Assembly: GCF_013284055.1 (NCBI RefSeq)
Contig: NZ_CP054143.1
Location: 1,302,001-1,366,000 of the forward strand
DNA length: 64,000 bases
Direction: 5' to 3'
DNA from: Deefgea piscis
GTDB taxonomy: Bacteria; Pseudomonadota; Gammaproteobacteria; Burkholderiales; Chitinibacteraceae
This document shows, in pieces, positions 51,138-60,774 of this stretch. The position numbers were made by a program, and so were the translations under genes. Under the pieces are notes generated by a model. That model was not told the origin of the DNA. It did not search any database and saw only the letters and a list, made by a program, of their open reading frames with translations. Position 1 is the first letter of the stretch, and each line of letters begins with the position of its first letter.

Positions 51138-52526
51138 ATGTCCGAATCTGCAAACAAAGCTTGGTCTGGTCGCTTTAATGAACCAGTGAGTGAATTGGTA
51201 AAGCGGTATACCGCATCGGTATTTTTTGATAACCGCATGGCGGAAGTCGATATTCAAGGCTCACTCGCGCACGCTGGGATGCTCAATCAAGTGGGTGTGT
51301 TATCGGATGAAGATTTGCGTTCGATTCAAAGTGGCATGGCCGATATTTTGGATGATATCCGCGCCGGCCGTTTTGAATGGAGTTTAGATCTCGAAGACGT
51401 GCATATGAATATCGAGCGCCGTTTGACCGATAAAATCGGTGATGCCGGTAAGCGTTTGCATACTGGTCGTTCACGTAATGACCAAGTGGCCACCGATATT
51501 CGTTTGTATTTGCGTGAAGCGATTGATGTCTTGCTGCGCTTGGTGCGTGAATTGCAAAAGTCTTTGCTCGATTTGGCTGAAAGCAACGCCAGCACCGTCA
51601 TGCCCGGCTTTACTCATTTGCAAGTGGCGCAACCGGTGACTTTTGGTCATCACATGTTGGCGTATGTCGAAATGCTCGGCCGTGATGCTGAGCGTTTGGT
51701 TGATACCCGTAAACGGGTCAATCGCATGCCTTTGGGCTCTGCGGCATTGGCGGGAACTACATTCCCGATCAATCGCTCAATCACTGCGAAGTTATTGGGT
51801 TTTGAGGGCATTTGCGAAAATTCACTCGACGCCGTGTCAGATCGTGATTTCGCGATTGAGTTTACTGCCGCTGGCGCTTTGATCATGACGCATTTGTCGC
51901 GTCTTTCGGAAGAACTGATTTTGTGGATGAGCCCGCGCTTTGGCTTTATTGATATTGCCGATCGTTTCTGTACCGGCTCGTCGATCATGCCGCAAAAGAA
52001 AAACCCCGACGTACCTGAACTGGTGCGCGGTAAAACTGGCCGCGTGAATGGCAGCTTAATTTCTTTGCTGACTTTAATGAAAGGCCAACCATTGGCCTAC
52101 AACAAAGACAATCAAGAAGACAAAGAGCCGCTATTTGATACTGTAGATACGCTCACTGACACTTTGCGGATTTATGCCGATATGATGCGCGGCATTACTG
52201 TGAAGCCCGATGCGATGGAGCGTGCTGCTAAGCAAGGTTTTGCCACCGCCACCGATTTGGCTGATTATTTGGTCAAGCGCGGCTTGCCGTTCCGTGATGC
52301 GCATGAGGCCGTGGCTTTGGCAGTGCGTTATGCTGAGCAAAAACGCCAAGACTTGTCGGATTTAACCTTGGTTGAATTGCAAAGTTTTTCTTCCTTAATC
52401 GAAGAAGACGTTTGCCACGTACTGACATTGCAAGGCAGTTTAGAAGCCCGCAATCATGTCGGTGGCACGGCTCCTTTCCAAGTGTTAGTGCAAGTGGCGA
52501 AATGGCGTGAACGTTTAGCCTGCTAA
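51138..52526 (+). CDS. argH: argininosuccinate lyase
   Basis: Final step of arginine synthesis: splits argininosuccinate into arginine and fumarate. The 462 residues begin [20 protein letters not shown] and carry [28 protein letters not shown] and the signature [19 protein letters not shown]. Start at the ATG at 51138; the open frame starts at 51072 in non-family sequence. A terminator follows. Confidence 0.98.
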   Translation: MSESANKAWSGRFNEPVSELVKRYTASVFFDNRMAEVDIQGSLAHAGMLNQVGVLSDEDLRSIQSGMADILDDIRAGRFEWSLDLEDVHMNIERRLTDKIGDAGKRLHTGRSRNDQVATDIRLYLREAIDVLLRLVRELQKSLLDLAESNASTVMPGFTHLQVAQPVTFGHHMLAYVEMLGRDAERLVDTRKRVNRMPLGSAALAGTTFPINRSITAKLLGFEGICENSLDAVSDRDFAIEFTAAGALIMTHLSRLSEELILWMSPRFGFIDIADRFCTGSSIMPQKKNPDVPELVRGKTGRVNGSLISLLTLMKGQPLAYNKDNQEDKEPLFDTVDTLTDTLRIYADMMRGITVKPDAMERAAKQGFATATDLADYLVKRGLPFRDAHEAVALAVRYAEQKRQDLSDLTLVELQSFSSLIEEDVCHVLTLQGSLEARNHVGGTAPFQVLVQVAKWRERLAC

Positions 52527-52545
52527 CACTGCGTTACCGCCATTG

Positions 52546-52591
52546 AAAAGCATCATTTATCCTTATTGATTAAGGAAAATGGTGCTTTTTT
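52546..52591 (+). terminator. terminator after argH
   Basis: AAAAGCATCATTTATCCTTA pairs with TAAGGAAAATGGTGCTTTT with few mismatches around a short loop, and ends in six to seven T. Confidence 0.85.
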
Positions 52592-52751
52592 ATTCTGGTG
52601 TGGTTTATTGCTGAGCGAATCCGGTTTCTTGATTCGAGCACCCGAATGTTTTTATCGCGCTATGAAATTTATGCGAATGATTGCAGTCAGTATGTGCGGC
52701 GTTTAATGGGTTTTAAATTGCTAATTTAATTGATTTATTTTGAGTTTAATT

Positions 52752-53219
52752 ATGGAAATCGTTTGGCGCTGGCAAGCTTTTGCTGCTTTTGATACTGCAA
52801 CATTGTTTGAATATTTACGGCTAAGACAGCAAGTATTTATTGTTGAGCAAGCCTGTGCTTATGCCGATATGGATGATTTGGATTTAGTTTCAACGCATTT
52901 ATTGGCGTATTGCGATGATCGTTTAGTGGCGTGCTTACGCTTGGTGCCGCCGGGTTTAAAATACGCCGAGCCTTCTTTGGGGCGAGTGATTATATCGGCA
53001 GATTTTCGTGGCACCGGTCTAGGGTATCAGCTAATTAGTCAGGGATTAAAAGGGGCTGTAGCGCAATACCCAGAGCAGGATAATAAGATTGGCGCTCAAG
53101 CACATTTGCAAAATTTTTATGCAAAAAATGGTTTTGTGACCGTCTCTGCGCCTTATCTTGAGGACGATATTTCTCACGTTGATATGCTATGGCATTATTC
53201 ACCAGATACCGCTTGTTAA
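52752..53219 (+). CDS. GNAT-family acetyltransferase, ElaA type
   Basis: 155 residues. ElaA-like features are LFEYLRLRQQVFIVEQACAY, YADMDDLDLVSTHLLAY and the acetyl-CoA-binding GRVIISADFRGTGLGYQLI, followed by AQAHLQNFYAKNGF. Its substrate is unknown. The frame opens at a TTG at 52740, but the ATG at 52752 fits the family start; neither has a clear ribosome site. Confidence 0.88.
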   Translation: MEIVWRWQAFAAFDTATLFEYLRLRQQVFIVEQACAYADMDDLDLVSTHLLAYCDDRLVACLRLVPPGLKYAEPSLGRVIISADFRGTGLGYQLISQGLKGAVAQYPEQDNKIGAQAHLQNFYAKNGFVTVSAPYLEDDISHVDMLWHYSPDTAC

Positions 53220-53518
53220 ACCTTCTCGATTAAAAATAACATCCATTGTTTTAAAAACGGCACTAAAAAACAAAGTCTTGAATTCATCGTTGAATTAATA
53301 CTTAGATTCTGAATTTTTTGTCAGCAATAATGTAAATCGACAATGAATCAGCCTGCGGAATTAACTTAGCGACAAGGTTTTTTTTTTACGTTATAAGAAT
53401 ACACAGAGATTCATATTAAAGACGTCGTCGATCAGTGTGTTTACATCGCTCAGCGAGTTGATTGGATGTAAAGCGGGTGGCGATGACGTTTTGCCATAAA
53501 ACTTTTGCACGAGTACTT
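53220..53518. other. AT-rich intergenic region
   Basis: Almost 300 bases with no coding frame or hairpin. It includes a ten-T run at 53378-53387. A promoter for the oxidoreductase gene is expected but I could not assign one. Confidence 0.5.
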
Positions 53519-54565
53519 ATGCCAAAGACCAAAACTTTGCGCGTAGGCCTGATTGGTTATGGCTACGCGGGTAAAACTTTTCATGCGCCACTGATTAATG
53601 CCACACCAGGACTCAGTCTGGTGGCCATTGCCAGCTCGCGTCCAGCGGATGTGTTGGCCGATTGGCCGGATATTGTGGTGAAAACGGAGCCGGATCGTTT
53701 ATTGGCGCATCCCGGTTTAGATTTAGTGGTTATCGCGGCACCGAATGACGCACATTATCCCTTGGCTCGGGCTGCGATTGCGGCCGGCAAACATGTGGTG
53801 ATTGATAAGCCTTTTACTTTGAATGTGCGTGAAGCTGAAGACTTAGCAGTGCGCGCCGAGCAAGCGGGATTATTGCTTTCGGTGTTTCATAATCGGCGCT
53901 GGGATAATGATTTTATCGCTTTGAGTGAGACGCTACACAGTGGCGTTTTAGGCGATGTGGTTGAATTTACCTCTCGTTTTGATCGTTACCGTCCCGAGGT
54001 TAAAGCGCGTTGGCGCGAAGCAAATATTGCGGGTGCTGGGCTTTGGTATGATTTAGGGCCGCATCTAATTGACCAGACATTGCAATTATTTGGCATGCCC
54101 AATGCAGTCACTGCCGATTTGGCTTTGCGGCGCAGTGGCGCGCTGGCGGTGGACGATTTTCATGTGATTTTGCACTACCCAAAAATGCGGGCAATTTTAG
54201 CGGCCAGCACTTTGGTGAGCGGCGGTACGCCGCGCTTTTTGGTGCAAGGCACTGAAGGCGCATGGTCGGTGAATGGGCTGGACGCCCAAGAGACTTGGTT
54301 AAAGGCTGGATTATTGCCTGAGCATGCGGCTTGGGGTGATGACCCGCGGCAGGCGCAGCATTTTCAAAGTCAAAATGATCAAATTTCTACTAAAGCCTTG
54401 CCTTTACCCGCTGGCAATTATGCGGCGTATTACGCCGGGATTCGCGATGCCTTGCTGGGCTTGGGAGAAAATCCAGTGACGGCGGCGCAGGCGCGGAATG
54501 TCATGCGGATTATTGACCTAGCCATTCAAAGCGACGCGCAAGGTTGCCGAGTGATGGTGCTGTAA
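53519..54565 (+). CDS. Gfo/Idh/MocA family oxidoreductase
   Basis: 348-residue NAD(P)-dependent dehydrogenase, likely acting on a sugar or polyol. Rossmann start RVGLIGYGYAGKTFHAPLI, then VVIAAPNDAHYPLARAAIAAGKHV and the catalytic-Lys motif VIDKPFT. The C-terminal domain has WYDLGPHLIDQTLQLFGMP. It resembles the YdgJ/YhhX branch of the family. Start at the ATG at 53519; the frame is open from 53462, with an alternative ATG at 53483. Confidence 0.92.
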   Translation: MPKTKTLRVGLIGYGYAGKTFHAPLINATPGLSLVAIASSRPADVLADWPDIVVKTEPDRLLAHPGLDLVVIAAPNDAHYPLARAAIAAGKHVVIDKPFTLNVREAEDLAVRAEQAGLLLSVFHNRRWDNDFIALSETLHSGVLGDVVEFTSRFDRYRPEVKARWREANIAGAGLWYDLGPHLIDQTLQLFGMPNAVTADLALRRSGALAVDDFHVILHYPKMRAILAASTLVSGGTPRFLVQGTEGAWSVNGLDAQETWLKAGLLPEHAAWGDDPRQAQHFQSQNDQISTKALPLPAGNYAAYYAGIRDALLGLGENPVTAAQARNVMRIIDLAIQSDAQGCRVMVL

Positions 54566-54569
54566 AGCG

Positions 54570-54590
54570 GGCCAGCGGCATGCGCTGGCC
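54570..54590. terminator. hairpin between convergent genes
   Basis: GGCCAGCG, loop GCATG, CGCTGGCC. A strong stem without a T run in the gap between the convergent oxidoreductase and patatin genes; a possible terminator. Confidence 0.4.
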
Positions 54591-54605
54591 TTGCCGCGTG
54601 CGGCT

Positions 54606-55697
54606 TTAAGCCGCAGCCAGTCGTTCTGCCAAGAAATGGCGAGCTTGTTGCTCGCCATCTTGCATTAATTTCTGGATGTTTTTTGGGCTGCGATCGAGCT
54701 TACTTTCATAATCTAAAGTGCTTTGCAGTGCCTCAGACATCTCAATAAATGGAATATGGTAGGGGCGAATATCGTCACTGCTGAGGCAACGCGGTAGCTT
54801 AATCGGTGCTTTAACGCCATTTTTGGCTAAAAACTCCGGCGTAAAGGCTTGGTTGAGCAGTAATTCATTCAGCGTGCGGATGCTGGTGAGCTGCTGAAAT
54901 AAAGACATATTGCCGATCATTTCATTGCGCCGATCAGAAATCGCTTCCGGCGACTTGGGCACGGTTTGGCAGCCGGTTGGATTGATTTTGATTACCCAAA
55001 TCTCATCCGGTAGATTGTTTTCGCCGACATAAATTGGCTTGATCACTTCATCAACTGGTGGATTGTCAGAAAACAACCCATCCCAATATGCGTGCCCATC
55101 AAATTCAACCGCTTCAAAAATATTCGGCACCGCGCACGACGATAAAATATGCTCGGCGCGAATCGCTTCGGTGCGTGAATTAAACTTAGCCAGCTTGCCG
55201 GTGAGCACGTCGGCCGCGCCTAAAATTAAAGCAGGCAATTCGGTATTGGCCCCCATGGCTTTAAGTTCGGCAAAATTAATGTGCGAATCTAATAATCGGC
55301 GAAAGTCGGTGAAATTAGGCCGAAATTGGGCGCCAGTGAAGGTATTCATCATTTGCATCAAAGGTGAATACGGGCTGAGATTAAATTGTGGCATTTGCCC
55401 GCGATTGACTTTGCGAATCGACTCGACCACGTAATGATTAAACTGCTCTTCGGCGTCTGATTGCGCGGTGTTATCGGCCCATAAATCTAGCATTCGCTGC
55501 GGAATATAAGCGTCTTTTTTGTATAAGGCATACCAAATCAGCGTGGCGCACAGCGCGCCGCCCGAGGTGCCGGTAATGCTGACTAATTCATAATGCTCGG
55601 CAAAACCATTGTCGTACAAGGCTTTGAGTGCGCCAGCGGTAAAAGCGGTTTGGCTACCGCCGCCTTGGCAGGTGATCGCGATTTTCTTTTTACTCAT
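54606..55697 (-). CDS. patatin-like phospholipase
   Basis: 363-residue serine hydrolase with a Ser-Asp dyad: oxyanion loop CQGGGSQTAFTAGAL, nucleophile elbow ITGTSGGALCATL and the Asp in YWDGLFSDNPPVDEV. No signal peptide. It directly follows the 3-hydroxybutyrate dehydrogenase gene on the same strand, after 73 bases, a pairing seen in polyhydroxybutyrate-making betaproteobacteria; a link to granule lipids is inferred. Start at the ATG at 55697 with GAGGAA upstream, rather than 55721. Confidence 0.92.
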   Translation of the reverse strand: MSKKKIAITCQGGGSQTAFTAGALKALYDNGFAEHYELVSITGTSGGALCATLIWYALYKKDAYIPQRMLDLWADNTAQSDAEEQFNHYVVESIRKVNRGQMPQFNLSPYSPLMQMMNTFTGAQFRPNFTDFRRLLDSHINFAELKAMGANTELPALILGAADVLTGKLAKFNSRTEAIRAEHILSSCAVPNIFEAVEFDGHAYWDGLFSDNPPVDEVIKPIYVGENNLPDEIWVIKINPTGCQTVPKSPEAISDRRNEMIGNMSLFQQLTSIRTLNELLLNQAFTPEFLAKNGVKAPIKLPRCLSSDDIRPYHIPFIEMSEALQSTLDYESKLDRSPKNIQKLMQDGEQQARHFLAERLAAA

Positions 55698-55770
55698 GAT
55701 TTTTCCTCGGTTTATCTGCATGCCCGACCATTACGCATGCGTTCTCAGTCGCTTGCCGCCGTGATTCAGA

Positions 55771-56556
55771 TTAGTGCGCAGTCCAGCCGCCATCAACTGG
55801 CAGCGCGGTACCGGTGATCGAACGCGCACCATCGCTGCATAAGAAACTGGCTAAAGCGCCCAACTCATCGACTTCAACAAAGCGTTTGGTTGGCTGTGCG
55901 GCGAGCAAAACGTCGCGAATCACTGCTGCTTCGCTAATGCCACGCGCTTTGGCGGTATCGGGGATTTGTTGCTGTACCAGCGGCGTCATCACATAACCCG
56001 GGCAAATGGCGTTGGCGGTAATGCCGTGTTCGGCCAGTTCCAGCGCCACGGTTTTGGTGAGTCCTAAAATGGCGTGTTTTGACGCCACATACGCCGATTT
56101 AAACGGCGAGGCGACTAAGGCATGCGCCGAGGCGATATTGATAATGCGTCCCCAGCCGCGTGCTTTCATGCCGGGAACGGCAAGGCGGATGGTGTGAAAC
56201 GCGGCCGATAAATTCAGCGCGATAATTAAATCGTATTTTTCTGGTGGGAAGTCTTCGATCGGGCTAACAAACTGCATGCCAGCATTGTTGACCAAAATAT
56301 CTAGGCGACCGCATTGTGCGTCGATTTGCTGCATTAAGTCTTCAACCGCCGCAGTTTTACTCAGATCGGCGGCGATGAAATGCACTGGGGTGGCAAATTC
56401 GGCGGCTAAATTGGCGCGGATGATTTCGATTTGCGCCGGATCGCCCAAACCATTGAGAATAATCGTCGCGCCTTGCTGGGCTAAAGCGCGCGCTATGCCC
56501 AGACCAATACCGCTGGTTGAGCCCGTAATCAAAGCAACTTTATCTTGGAGTGACAT
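55771..56556 (-). CDS. hbdH: 3-hydroxybutyrate dehydrogenase
   Basis: Short-chain dehydrogenase oxidising D-3-hydroxybutyrate to acetoacetate during polyhydroxybutyrate breakdown. 261 residues: cofactor loop ALITGSTSGIGLGIARALA, NNAG motif LVNNAGMQFVSPIEDFP, catalytic Ser-Tyr-Lys (NIASAHALVASPFKSAYVASK) and the family-specific VMTPLVQQQIPDTAKARG and PTKRFVEVDELGAL. AGGATGAATC precedes the ATG. Confidence 0.93.
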   Translation of the reverse strand: MSLQDKVALITGSTSGIGLGIARALAQQGATIILNGLGDPAQIEIIRANLAAEFATPVHFIAADLSKTAAVEDLMQQIDAQCGRLDILVNNAGMQFVSPIEDFPPEKYDLIIALNLSAAFHTIRLAVPGMKARGWGRIINIASAHALVASPFKSAYVASKHAILGLTKTVALELAEHGITANAICPGYVMTPLVQQQIPDTAKARGISEAAVIRDVLLAAQPTKRFVEVDELGALASFLCSDGARSITGTALPVDGGWTAH

Positions 56557-56650
56557 GATTCATCCTGCGCGAGTTGGCATACATAACAACATACAGCAAA
56601 TGCGCCGGATAACCAGATAGAGTCGAAAGTTTTAAGTCAATTTGTAGACA

Positions 56651-57427
56651 TTAATTGCGTAGCGCGGCGGCATGTTGTGCATTGCTGAGTAACTCGCGCA
56701 CCAATTGCGGATCGGTCTCCACCACGCTGTATTCATCTTGCCCCGGCGCGCCCATTTTGACGTTGGGATTACGGTAAACCATGCCACTAGGGAACGGCGC
56801 GCGGCCTGAGCTATGAAACTCATTACAGCCAGTAGCCGCCACCAGCTCGGCGATATTGTGGCCACGAACGCCCGCACCCGGCATAACAATTAAGCGATCG
56901 CCCGCTTGCGCTTGCAGCGCTTTAAGTAACGCCGCGCCTTCGATTGCGCTCGCCGCTTGCCCGCTGGAAAGCAATCGCACACAGCCGGCGCTGATGATGT
57001 CTTCTAGTGCTTGCACCGGATCGCAAGCCACATCAAAGGCCCGATGAAACGTTACTGGTATTGGCGCCGCCAGTTCAACCAAGCGTTTAGTGCGGGGTAT
57101 ATCAACGCGGCCATCGCTGGTTAATAGGCCGATGACAATACCATCCACCCCTAACCTTTTACACGCCAATACATCGCGCTCCATCACTTCAAATTCTAAA
57201 TCGCTATACAAAAAATCGCCGCCGCGTGGCCGAATGATCACGTTCAACGTAATCCATAAGCGATCGCGCGCTGCCGCCAATTGGCCATACGACGGCGTGG
57301 TGCCGCCTTCGAGCAAGTTGTCGCAAAACTCAACGCGCTGCGCGCCGCCTTCTTGTGCTGCAAGGCAGGACGTCACCGAACCGGCGCAAATTTCGAGGGT
57401 GATGGCAGAGTGAGCAGTGGCGTTCAT
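56651..57427 (-). CDS. cutC: CutC family protein (copper homeostasis)
   Basis: 258-residue TIM-barrel protein. Family motifs: LEICAGSVTSCLAAQEGGAQ, RVEFCDNLLEGGTTPSYG, VIIRPRGGDFLYSDLE, VTFHRAFDVACDP and MPGAGVRGHNIAEL. Cys residues are conserved. A copper role was proposed genetically but the molecular function is unsettled. The frame is open from 57490; the ATG at 57427 places the family start (MNATAHSAITLEICAGS) correctly. It is divergent from trpS. Confidence 0.92.
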   Translation of the reverse strand: MNATAHSAITLEICAGSVTSCLAAQEGGAQRVEFCDNLLEGGTTPSYGQLAAARDRLWITLNVIIRPRGGDFLYSDLEFEVMERDVLACKRLGVDGIVIGLLTSDGRVDIPRTKRLVELAAPIPVTFHRAFDVACDPVQALEDIISAGCVRLLSSGQAASAIEGAALLKALQAQAGDRLIVMPGAGVRGHNIAELVAATGCNEFHSSGRAPFPSGMVYRNPNVKMGAPGQDEYSVVETDPQLVRELLSNAQHAAALRN

Positions 57428-57713
57428 CGTGGCGAGTCCAATTGAAATGAGTGCCATGATTATCGGCGACTTAGCGCGCTTTGTGCTCAATATGCTGCGC
57501 TGAAATGACCAAAATTCGTCATCGCATCAACAAAATCTGCGCTAGAGCAAGCCCAAGCGCGATAACGGTTGACGGTAATGGCCCGCTCAAGTTGTTGCAT
57601 CCGCTCGCTGCGTCTTGGCATAAAGCAGCGGCAAGCGCACAGACGCTATGGTTTTGCTGCGCCGCCTGCTAGACTTGCCGCCATTGTATTGCGTGATGAT
57701 TAAAGGATTTGTG

Positions 57714-59003
57714 ATGAGTTTGCGTGTTTTAACGGGCATTACCACGACGGGTACACCGCATTTGGGCAATTATGTGGGCGCGATTCGCCCGGCGATTGTC
57801 GCCAGTCAACAGCCCGATAGCGACTGCTTCTTTTTTATGGCGGATTATCATGCGCTGATTAAATGCGACGACCCTGCGCGCATTGAGCGCTCGCGCCTTG
57901 AAATCGCCGCCACTTGGTTGGCTGCGGGGCTCGACCCAGAACGCGTCACGTTCTATCGCCAATCGGACGTACCGGAAGTAACCGAACTCAACTGGTTGCT
58001 CACTTGCGTTACCGCCAAAGGCCAAATGAACCGCGCCCACGCTTACAAAGGCGCAACCGACGCCAACGAAGCTGCCGGTGAAGATCCCGATGCGGGTATC
58101 ACCATGGGCTTATTTTGCTACCCCATTTTGATGGCCGCCGATATTTTGCTGTTTAACCCGCATAAAGTCCCCGTTGGCCGCGATCAAATTCAACACATTG
58201 AAATGACCCGCGACGTTGCCGCGCGTTTTAATCACTTATTCGGCCAAGGCAAAGAATTTTTCGTCTTGCCTGAAGCGCATATCGAAGAACAAGTCGCCAC
58301 GCTACCGGGCCTTGATGGCCGCAAAATGAGTAAATCGTACGACAACACCATTCCGCTGTTTGAAGGCGGCGCCAAAGCCCTCAAAGACGCCGTGGCCAAG
58401 ATTGTTACCAACAGCCTATTGCCGGGCGAAGCGAAAGACCCAGAATGCCATTTGGTCACCATTTACGAAGCGTTCGCGACGCCTGAGCAAGCCGCCGCCT
58501 TCCGCGCGCAACTCGTTGCGGGTCTGGGCTGGGGCGATGCGAAAAAGCAATTGGTAGAACTCATCGACGCGCACATCGGCCCAATGCGCGACAAATACCA
58601 AGCCTTGATGGCGCACCCTGAGCAAATCGAAGAATTGCTGCAAATTGGCGCAATGAAAGCCCGCGCCGTTGCCGCGCCGCTACTCAAGCAAGTGCGCGAA
58701 GCGGTTGGCCTGCGCCGCATGAACGCGCTACCCGCTGTCAAAGAAAAAGCCGTCAAAATCGCCTTGCCAACGTTCAAGCAATTCCGCCTTGAAGACGGCC
58801 AGTTCTACTTCAACTTCAGCGACGCTGCCGGTCGTTTGTTATTGACCAGTTCAGGGTTTGCTTCGGGTAAAGACGCGGGGCAGTGGGTTGGGCGTTTGAA
58901 GAAAGAAGGCATCACCGCGTTGCCTGACGCACCAGTGGCATTGGCCGACGGCGTGAGTGCCGATGATGTCGCTGCGGCGCTGGTGGCGTTGACGGTGGAA
59001 TAA
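57714..59003 (+). CDS. trpS: tryptophanyl-tRNA synthetase
   Basis: Class Ic synthetase charging tRNA-Trp. It has the HIGH-type motif [13 protein letters not shown] and the KMSKS motif [16 protein letters not shown]. At 429 residues it is longer than the E. coli enzyme (334), with an extra C-terminal domain ([34 protein letters not shown]), as in a long-form TrpS group of proteobacteria. Start at the ATG at 57714 with AAAGGA upstream; a GTG precedes it. Confidence 0.96.
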   Translation: MSLRVLTGITTTGTPHLGNYVGAIRPAIVASQQPDSDCFFFMADYHALIKCDDPARIERSRLEIAATWLAAGLDPERVTFYRQSDVPEVTELNWLLTCVTAKGQMNRAHAYKGATDANEAAGEDPDAGITMGLFCYPILMAADILLFNPHKVPVGRDQIQHIEMTRDVAARFNHLFGQGKEFFVLPEAHIEEQVATLPGLDGRKMSKSYDNTIPLFEGGAKALKDAVAKIVTNSLLPGEAKDPECHLVTIYEAFATPEQAAAFRAQLVAGLGWGDAKKQLVELIDAHIGPMRDKYQALMAHPEQIEELLQIGAMKARAVAAPLLKQVREAVGLRRMNALPAVKEKAVKIALPTFKQFRLEDGQFYFNFSDAAGRLLLTSSGFASGKDAGQWVGRLKKEGITALPDAPVALADGVSADDVAAALVALTVE

Positions 59004-59138
59004 AATGTGTCAATAAGCGAAGCGCATTGCACCTTTTCGTGCGAATTGGTGGAATGCCTTTCGATTATTCCAGTATACTATTTTTGAGTGTGCCCTATGG
59101 GCTTATATAATTTATAACAAATAAAGTGGCACATTAAA

Positions 59139-59462
59139 TTGCAATTTAATTATGTAAAAAGCCTCATTTCTGAGGCAATCACGGTGCTTTGCACCGCCCC
59201 AGGCGATGTTAGAAGTCGTCTTTTGTTAGCTAGTAATGAGCTAATTAGTTTACGTGACAACCATTTTCCACCTAATCTTCTTATTCATTGGATTGAAATA
59301 AAAGAAATGCTGACTAAGTATGGCCCCGTAATTGATGAAGATCAGTCCGTACAAGTCGGAGCAATAAAGAATACTCTTCAAAGAATAAAAAATCGTACAG
59401 GAACAGTTATTGCAAAAAAACTATTCGATTTGCACAACGATCTACAAAATTACAGAGATTAA
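59139..59462 (+). CDS. small hypothetical protein, accessory-type
   Basis: 107 residues from a TTG start (AAGTGG nine bases upstream); no ATG lies near the N-terminus and an in-frame stop is at 59115. The sequence MQFNYVKSLISEAITVLCTA, then LLLASNELISLRDNHFPPNL and NTLQRIKNRTGTVIAKKLFD, is helical and soluble. AT-rich codons contrast with trpS next door, which suggests acquisition. Family not recognised. The TTG start is the weak point. Confidence 0.6.
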   Translation: MQFNYVKSLISEAITVLCTAPGDVRSRLLLASNELISLRDNHFPPNLLIHWIEIKEMLTKYGPVIDEDQSVQVGAIKNTLQRIKNRTGTVIAKKLFDLHNDLQNYRD

Positions 59463-59527
59463 TCGAATTAATTCTCTTGCTAAAAAATATTTAAATGGTG
59501 CACCAAACCTTAGAGACGTAATTTTTC

Positions 59528-59758
59528 ATGAAAACAATGTTCTTCAAAATTGTAGCAGTAATTATCTTGTACGTTATTATTCATGATTTTGTTAATCTCA
59601 GTGGTGCCGGTGGTTGGCAGCGCGAAATAGAACCGCTGATTGTTAGTCTCATTATTGTTTTTTTATCACTCCCATTGTTGCGATTAATGCTTCGAAGGTT
59701 AGTTAAGATTCAAAATTTCTTTAAATCTGAATATGACAAAGCTAAGAACGAAAAATAA
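59528..59758 (+). CDS. small hypothetical membrane protein
   Basis: 76 residues with two membrane helices (FFKIVAVIILYVIIHDFV and PLIVSLIIVFLSLPLLRLML) and a basic, charged C-terminus (LVKIQNFFKSEYDKAKNEK). AT-rich, like the ORF before it, 65 bases upstream. Neither shows a known toxin or immunity signature. They may form a small transferred pair. Confidence 0.5.
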   Translation: MKTMFFKIVAVIILYVIIHDFVNLSGAGGWQREIEPLIVSLIIVFLSLPLLRLMLRRLVKIQNFFKSEYDKAKNEK

Positions 59759-59808
59759 AAATAGCACCGTAGGTTCGGCTAAGCTTGCGCAGCTCAACGC
59801 TTACCGCG

Positions 59809-59982
59809 ATCAAACAACCGCCCGATTAACCCCGGCGGTTTTTTTTATGCGGCTGCGCCGTATGATTTTTGGTGCGCGTTCCGCCGCGCGGGCAGGTTAG
59901 GGGATTTGCTTCTGCAAACCCCCTAACAACCCAAAGCAGCCCCGAGCGCGCATCGGTCCCCGATGCCCTCGATTGTCGCGAG
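59809..59982 (+). repeat. long structured non-coding repeat, copy 1
   Basis: Begins ATCAAACAACCGCCCGAT and contains, in order, a terminator-like hairpin (59816-59846), ATGCGGCTGCGCCG, GATTTTTGG, a GCGCG/CGCGC hairpin, a 14-base stem GTTAGGGGATTTGC / GCAAACCCCCTAAC (59896-59927), CAAAGCAGCCCC, and a small stem CATCGG/CCGATG followed by CCCTCG. The first 88 bases are nearly identical to copy 2. No convincing protein frame is present. Confidence 0.75.
59816..59846 (+). terminator. terminator-like hairpin inside repeat copy 1
   Basis: AACCGCC, 11-base loop, GGCGGTT, then more T (eight T in all). It can end transcription of the small membrane-protein gene upstream. The matching hairpin in copy 2 is weaker. 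Confidence 0.7.
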
Positions 59983-60209
59983 CCAAACGATAAAACCGTT
60001 CGTCTCACTCCGCACTCGGTGCGCTTGGACGGGATCTCAAGCCCCAGACCCACGATCAAGATGATATTAAGATGTATTGCCAGCAAAGCATTGTTGTTGA
60101 AAGGCTAGGCTTAAATACATCACTGATGTAACTGCGTACGTCGCAATGCTTTTGTAGGGCGTCAATGAGCGCAGCGAATTGCGCCGTATGCATGCCGCAT
60201 GCATGCCGT

Positions 60210-60435
60210 ATCAAACAACCGCCCGATATTCTGGCGGCTTTGTTTTTTATGCGGCTGCGCCGCGTGATTTTTGGAGCGCGTTCCGCCGCGCGGGCGGGAA
60301 GGGACTTTGCCCCACACCCCACAAAGTTTGCAACTTTGCGGGGCCCCCGTCATCTGCAAAGCCCCCTTCAACCCCAAAGCAGCCCCCAGTATCTGCGCCG
60401 ACTTCGTCGGTGCCCTCGCTGCGGACAATCGAGGC
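60210..60435 (+). repeat. long structured non-coding repeat, copy 2
   Basis: Same order of parts as copy 1, 400 bases downstream in the same orientation. Its main stem reads GAAGGGACTTTGC (60298-60310) with GCAAAGCCCCCTTC (60356-60369), enclosing an inner hairpin CAAAGTT/AACTTTG; its last stem is CCGAC-TTC-GTCGG followed by CCCTCG. Arms differ from copy 1, yet pair. It ends close to the 3' end of the convergent VOC-like gene. Confidence 0.75.
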
Positions 60436-60453
60436 GGTTGCGCGGCTAAATTT

Positions 60454-60774
60454 TTATGGCTGGTAATGGGTGTCTGGCCATGTTTCATTAATTTCATTGG
60501 CTTGGTGCAGGCTCGTAAATCGCTCCCAAACAATACCGTTCACATCGGTGTCCATTGTGAATTCTGTGGCGCTGGGGTCTTCCCAGCCTAAGTGCCTCAG
60601 TGAGCCTGGGCTGCGTGTGAGGTCTTGGCGGATTGAGATATTGAGGGTTTCGGTTCTCCAGAGCGCGTATTCACCAGGAATGACTAAGCAAGGTGGCGCA
60701 TTGAACCGCTGGGAGTAATCTTGGATCGTTTCTTCGATTTTTTCCGTTGAGATGGCAATGTGAAGTTTCTGCAT
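60454..60774 (-). CDS. VOC-like (glyoxalase-fold) small protein
   Basis: 106 residues: MQKLHIAISTEKIEETIQDY at the start resembles a vicinal-oxygen-chelate half-module, then PCLVIPGEYALWRTETLNIS and LRHLGWEDPSATEFTMDTDV. Proteins with this pattern occur widely but uncharacterised. AGGGAC precedes the ATG. It faces the structured repeat region with its 3' end. Metal ligands cannot be assigned safely. Confidence 0.7.
   Translation of the reverse strand: MQKLHIAISTEKIEETIQDYSQRFNAPPCLVIPGEYALWRTETLNISIRQDLTRSPGSLRHLGWEDPSATEFTMDTDVNGIVWERFTSLHQANEINETWPDTHYQP

Noticed and set aside
59046-59079. Promoter for the small AT-rich ORFs (TATACT at 59074)
   Set aside because: The -10 is good but the nearest TTGGTG is 22 bases away; too weak to list as a feature.
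59139-59758. Toxin-antitoxin or toxin-immunity pair
   Set aside because: The two ORFs are adjacent and small, but no toxin, antitoxin or immunity motif is visible and they do not overlap.
59896-59927. Possible integron attC site (GTTAGGG...CCCTAAC inverted repeat)
   Set aside because: The ends do not fit GTTRRRY/RYYYAAC, there is no integrase or cassette array, and copy 2 replaces the ends altogether.
60179-60591. Overlapping 80-106 codon frames in the structured repeat
   Set aside because: Several frames are open at once because of GC-rich, stop-poor repeat sequence; none has a good start or family likeness, and the hairpins explain the conservation better.
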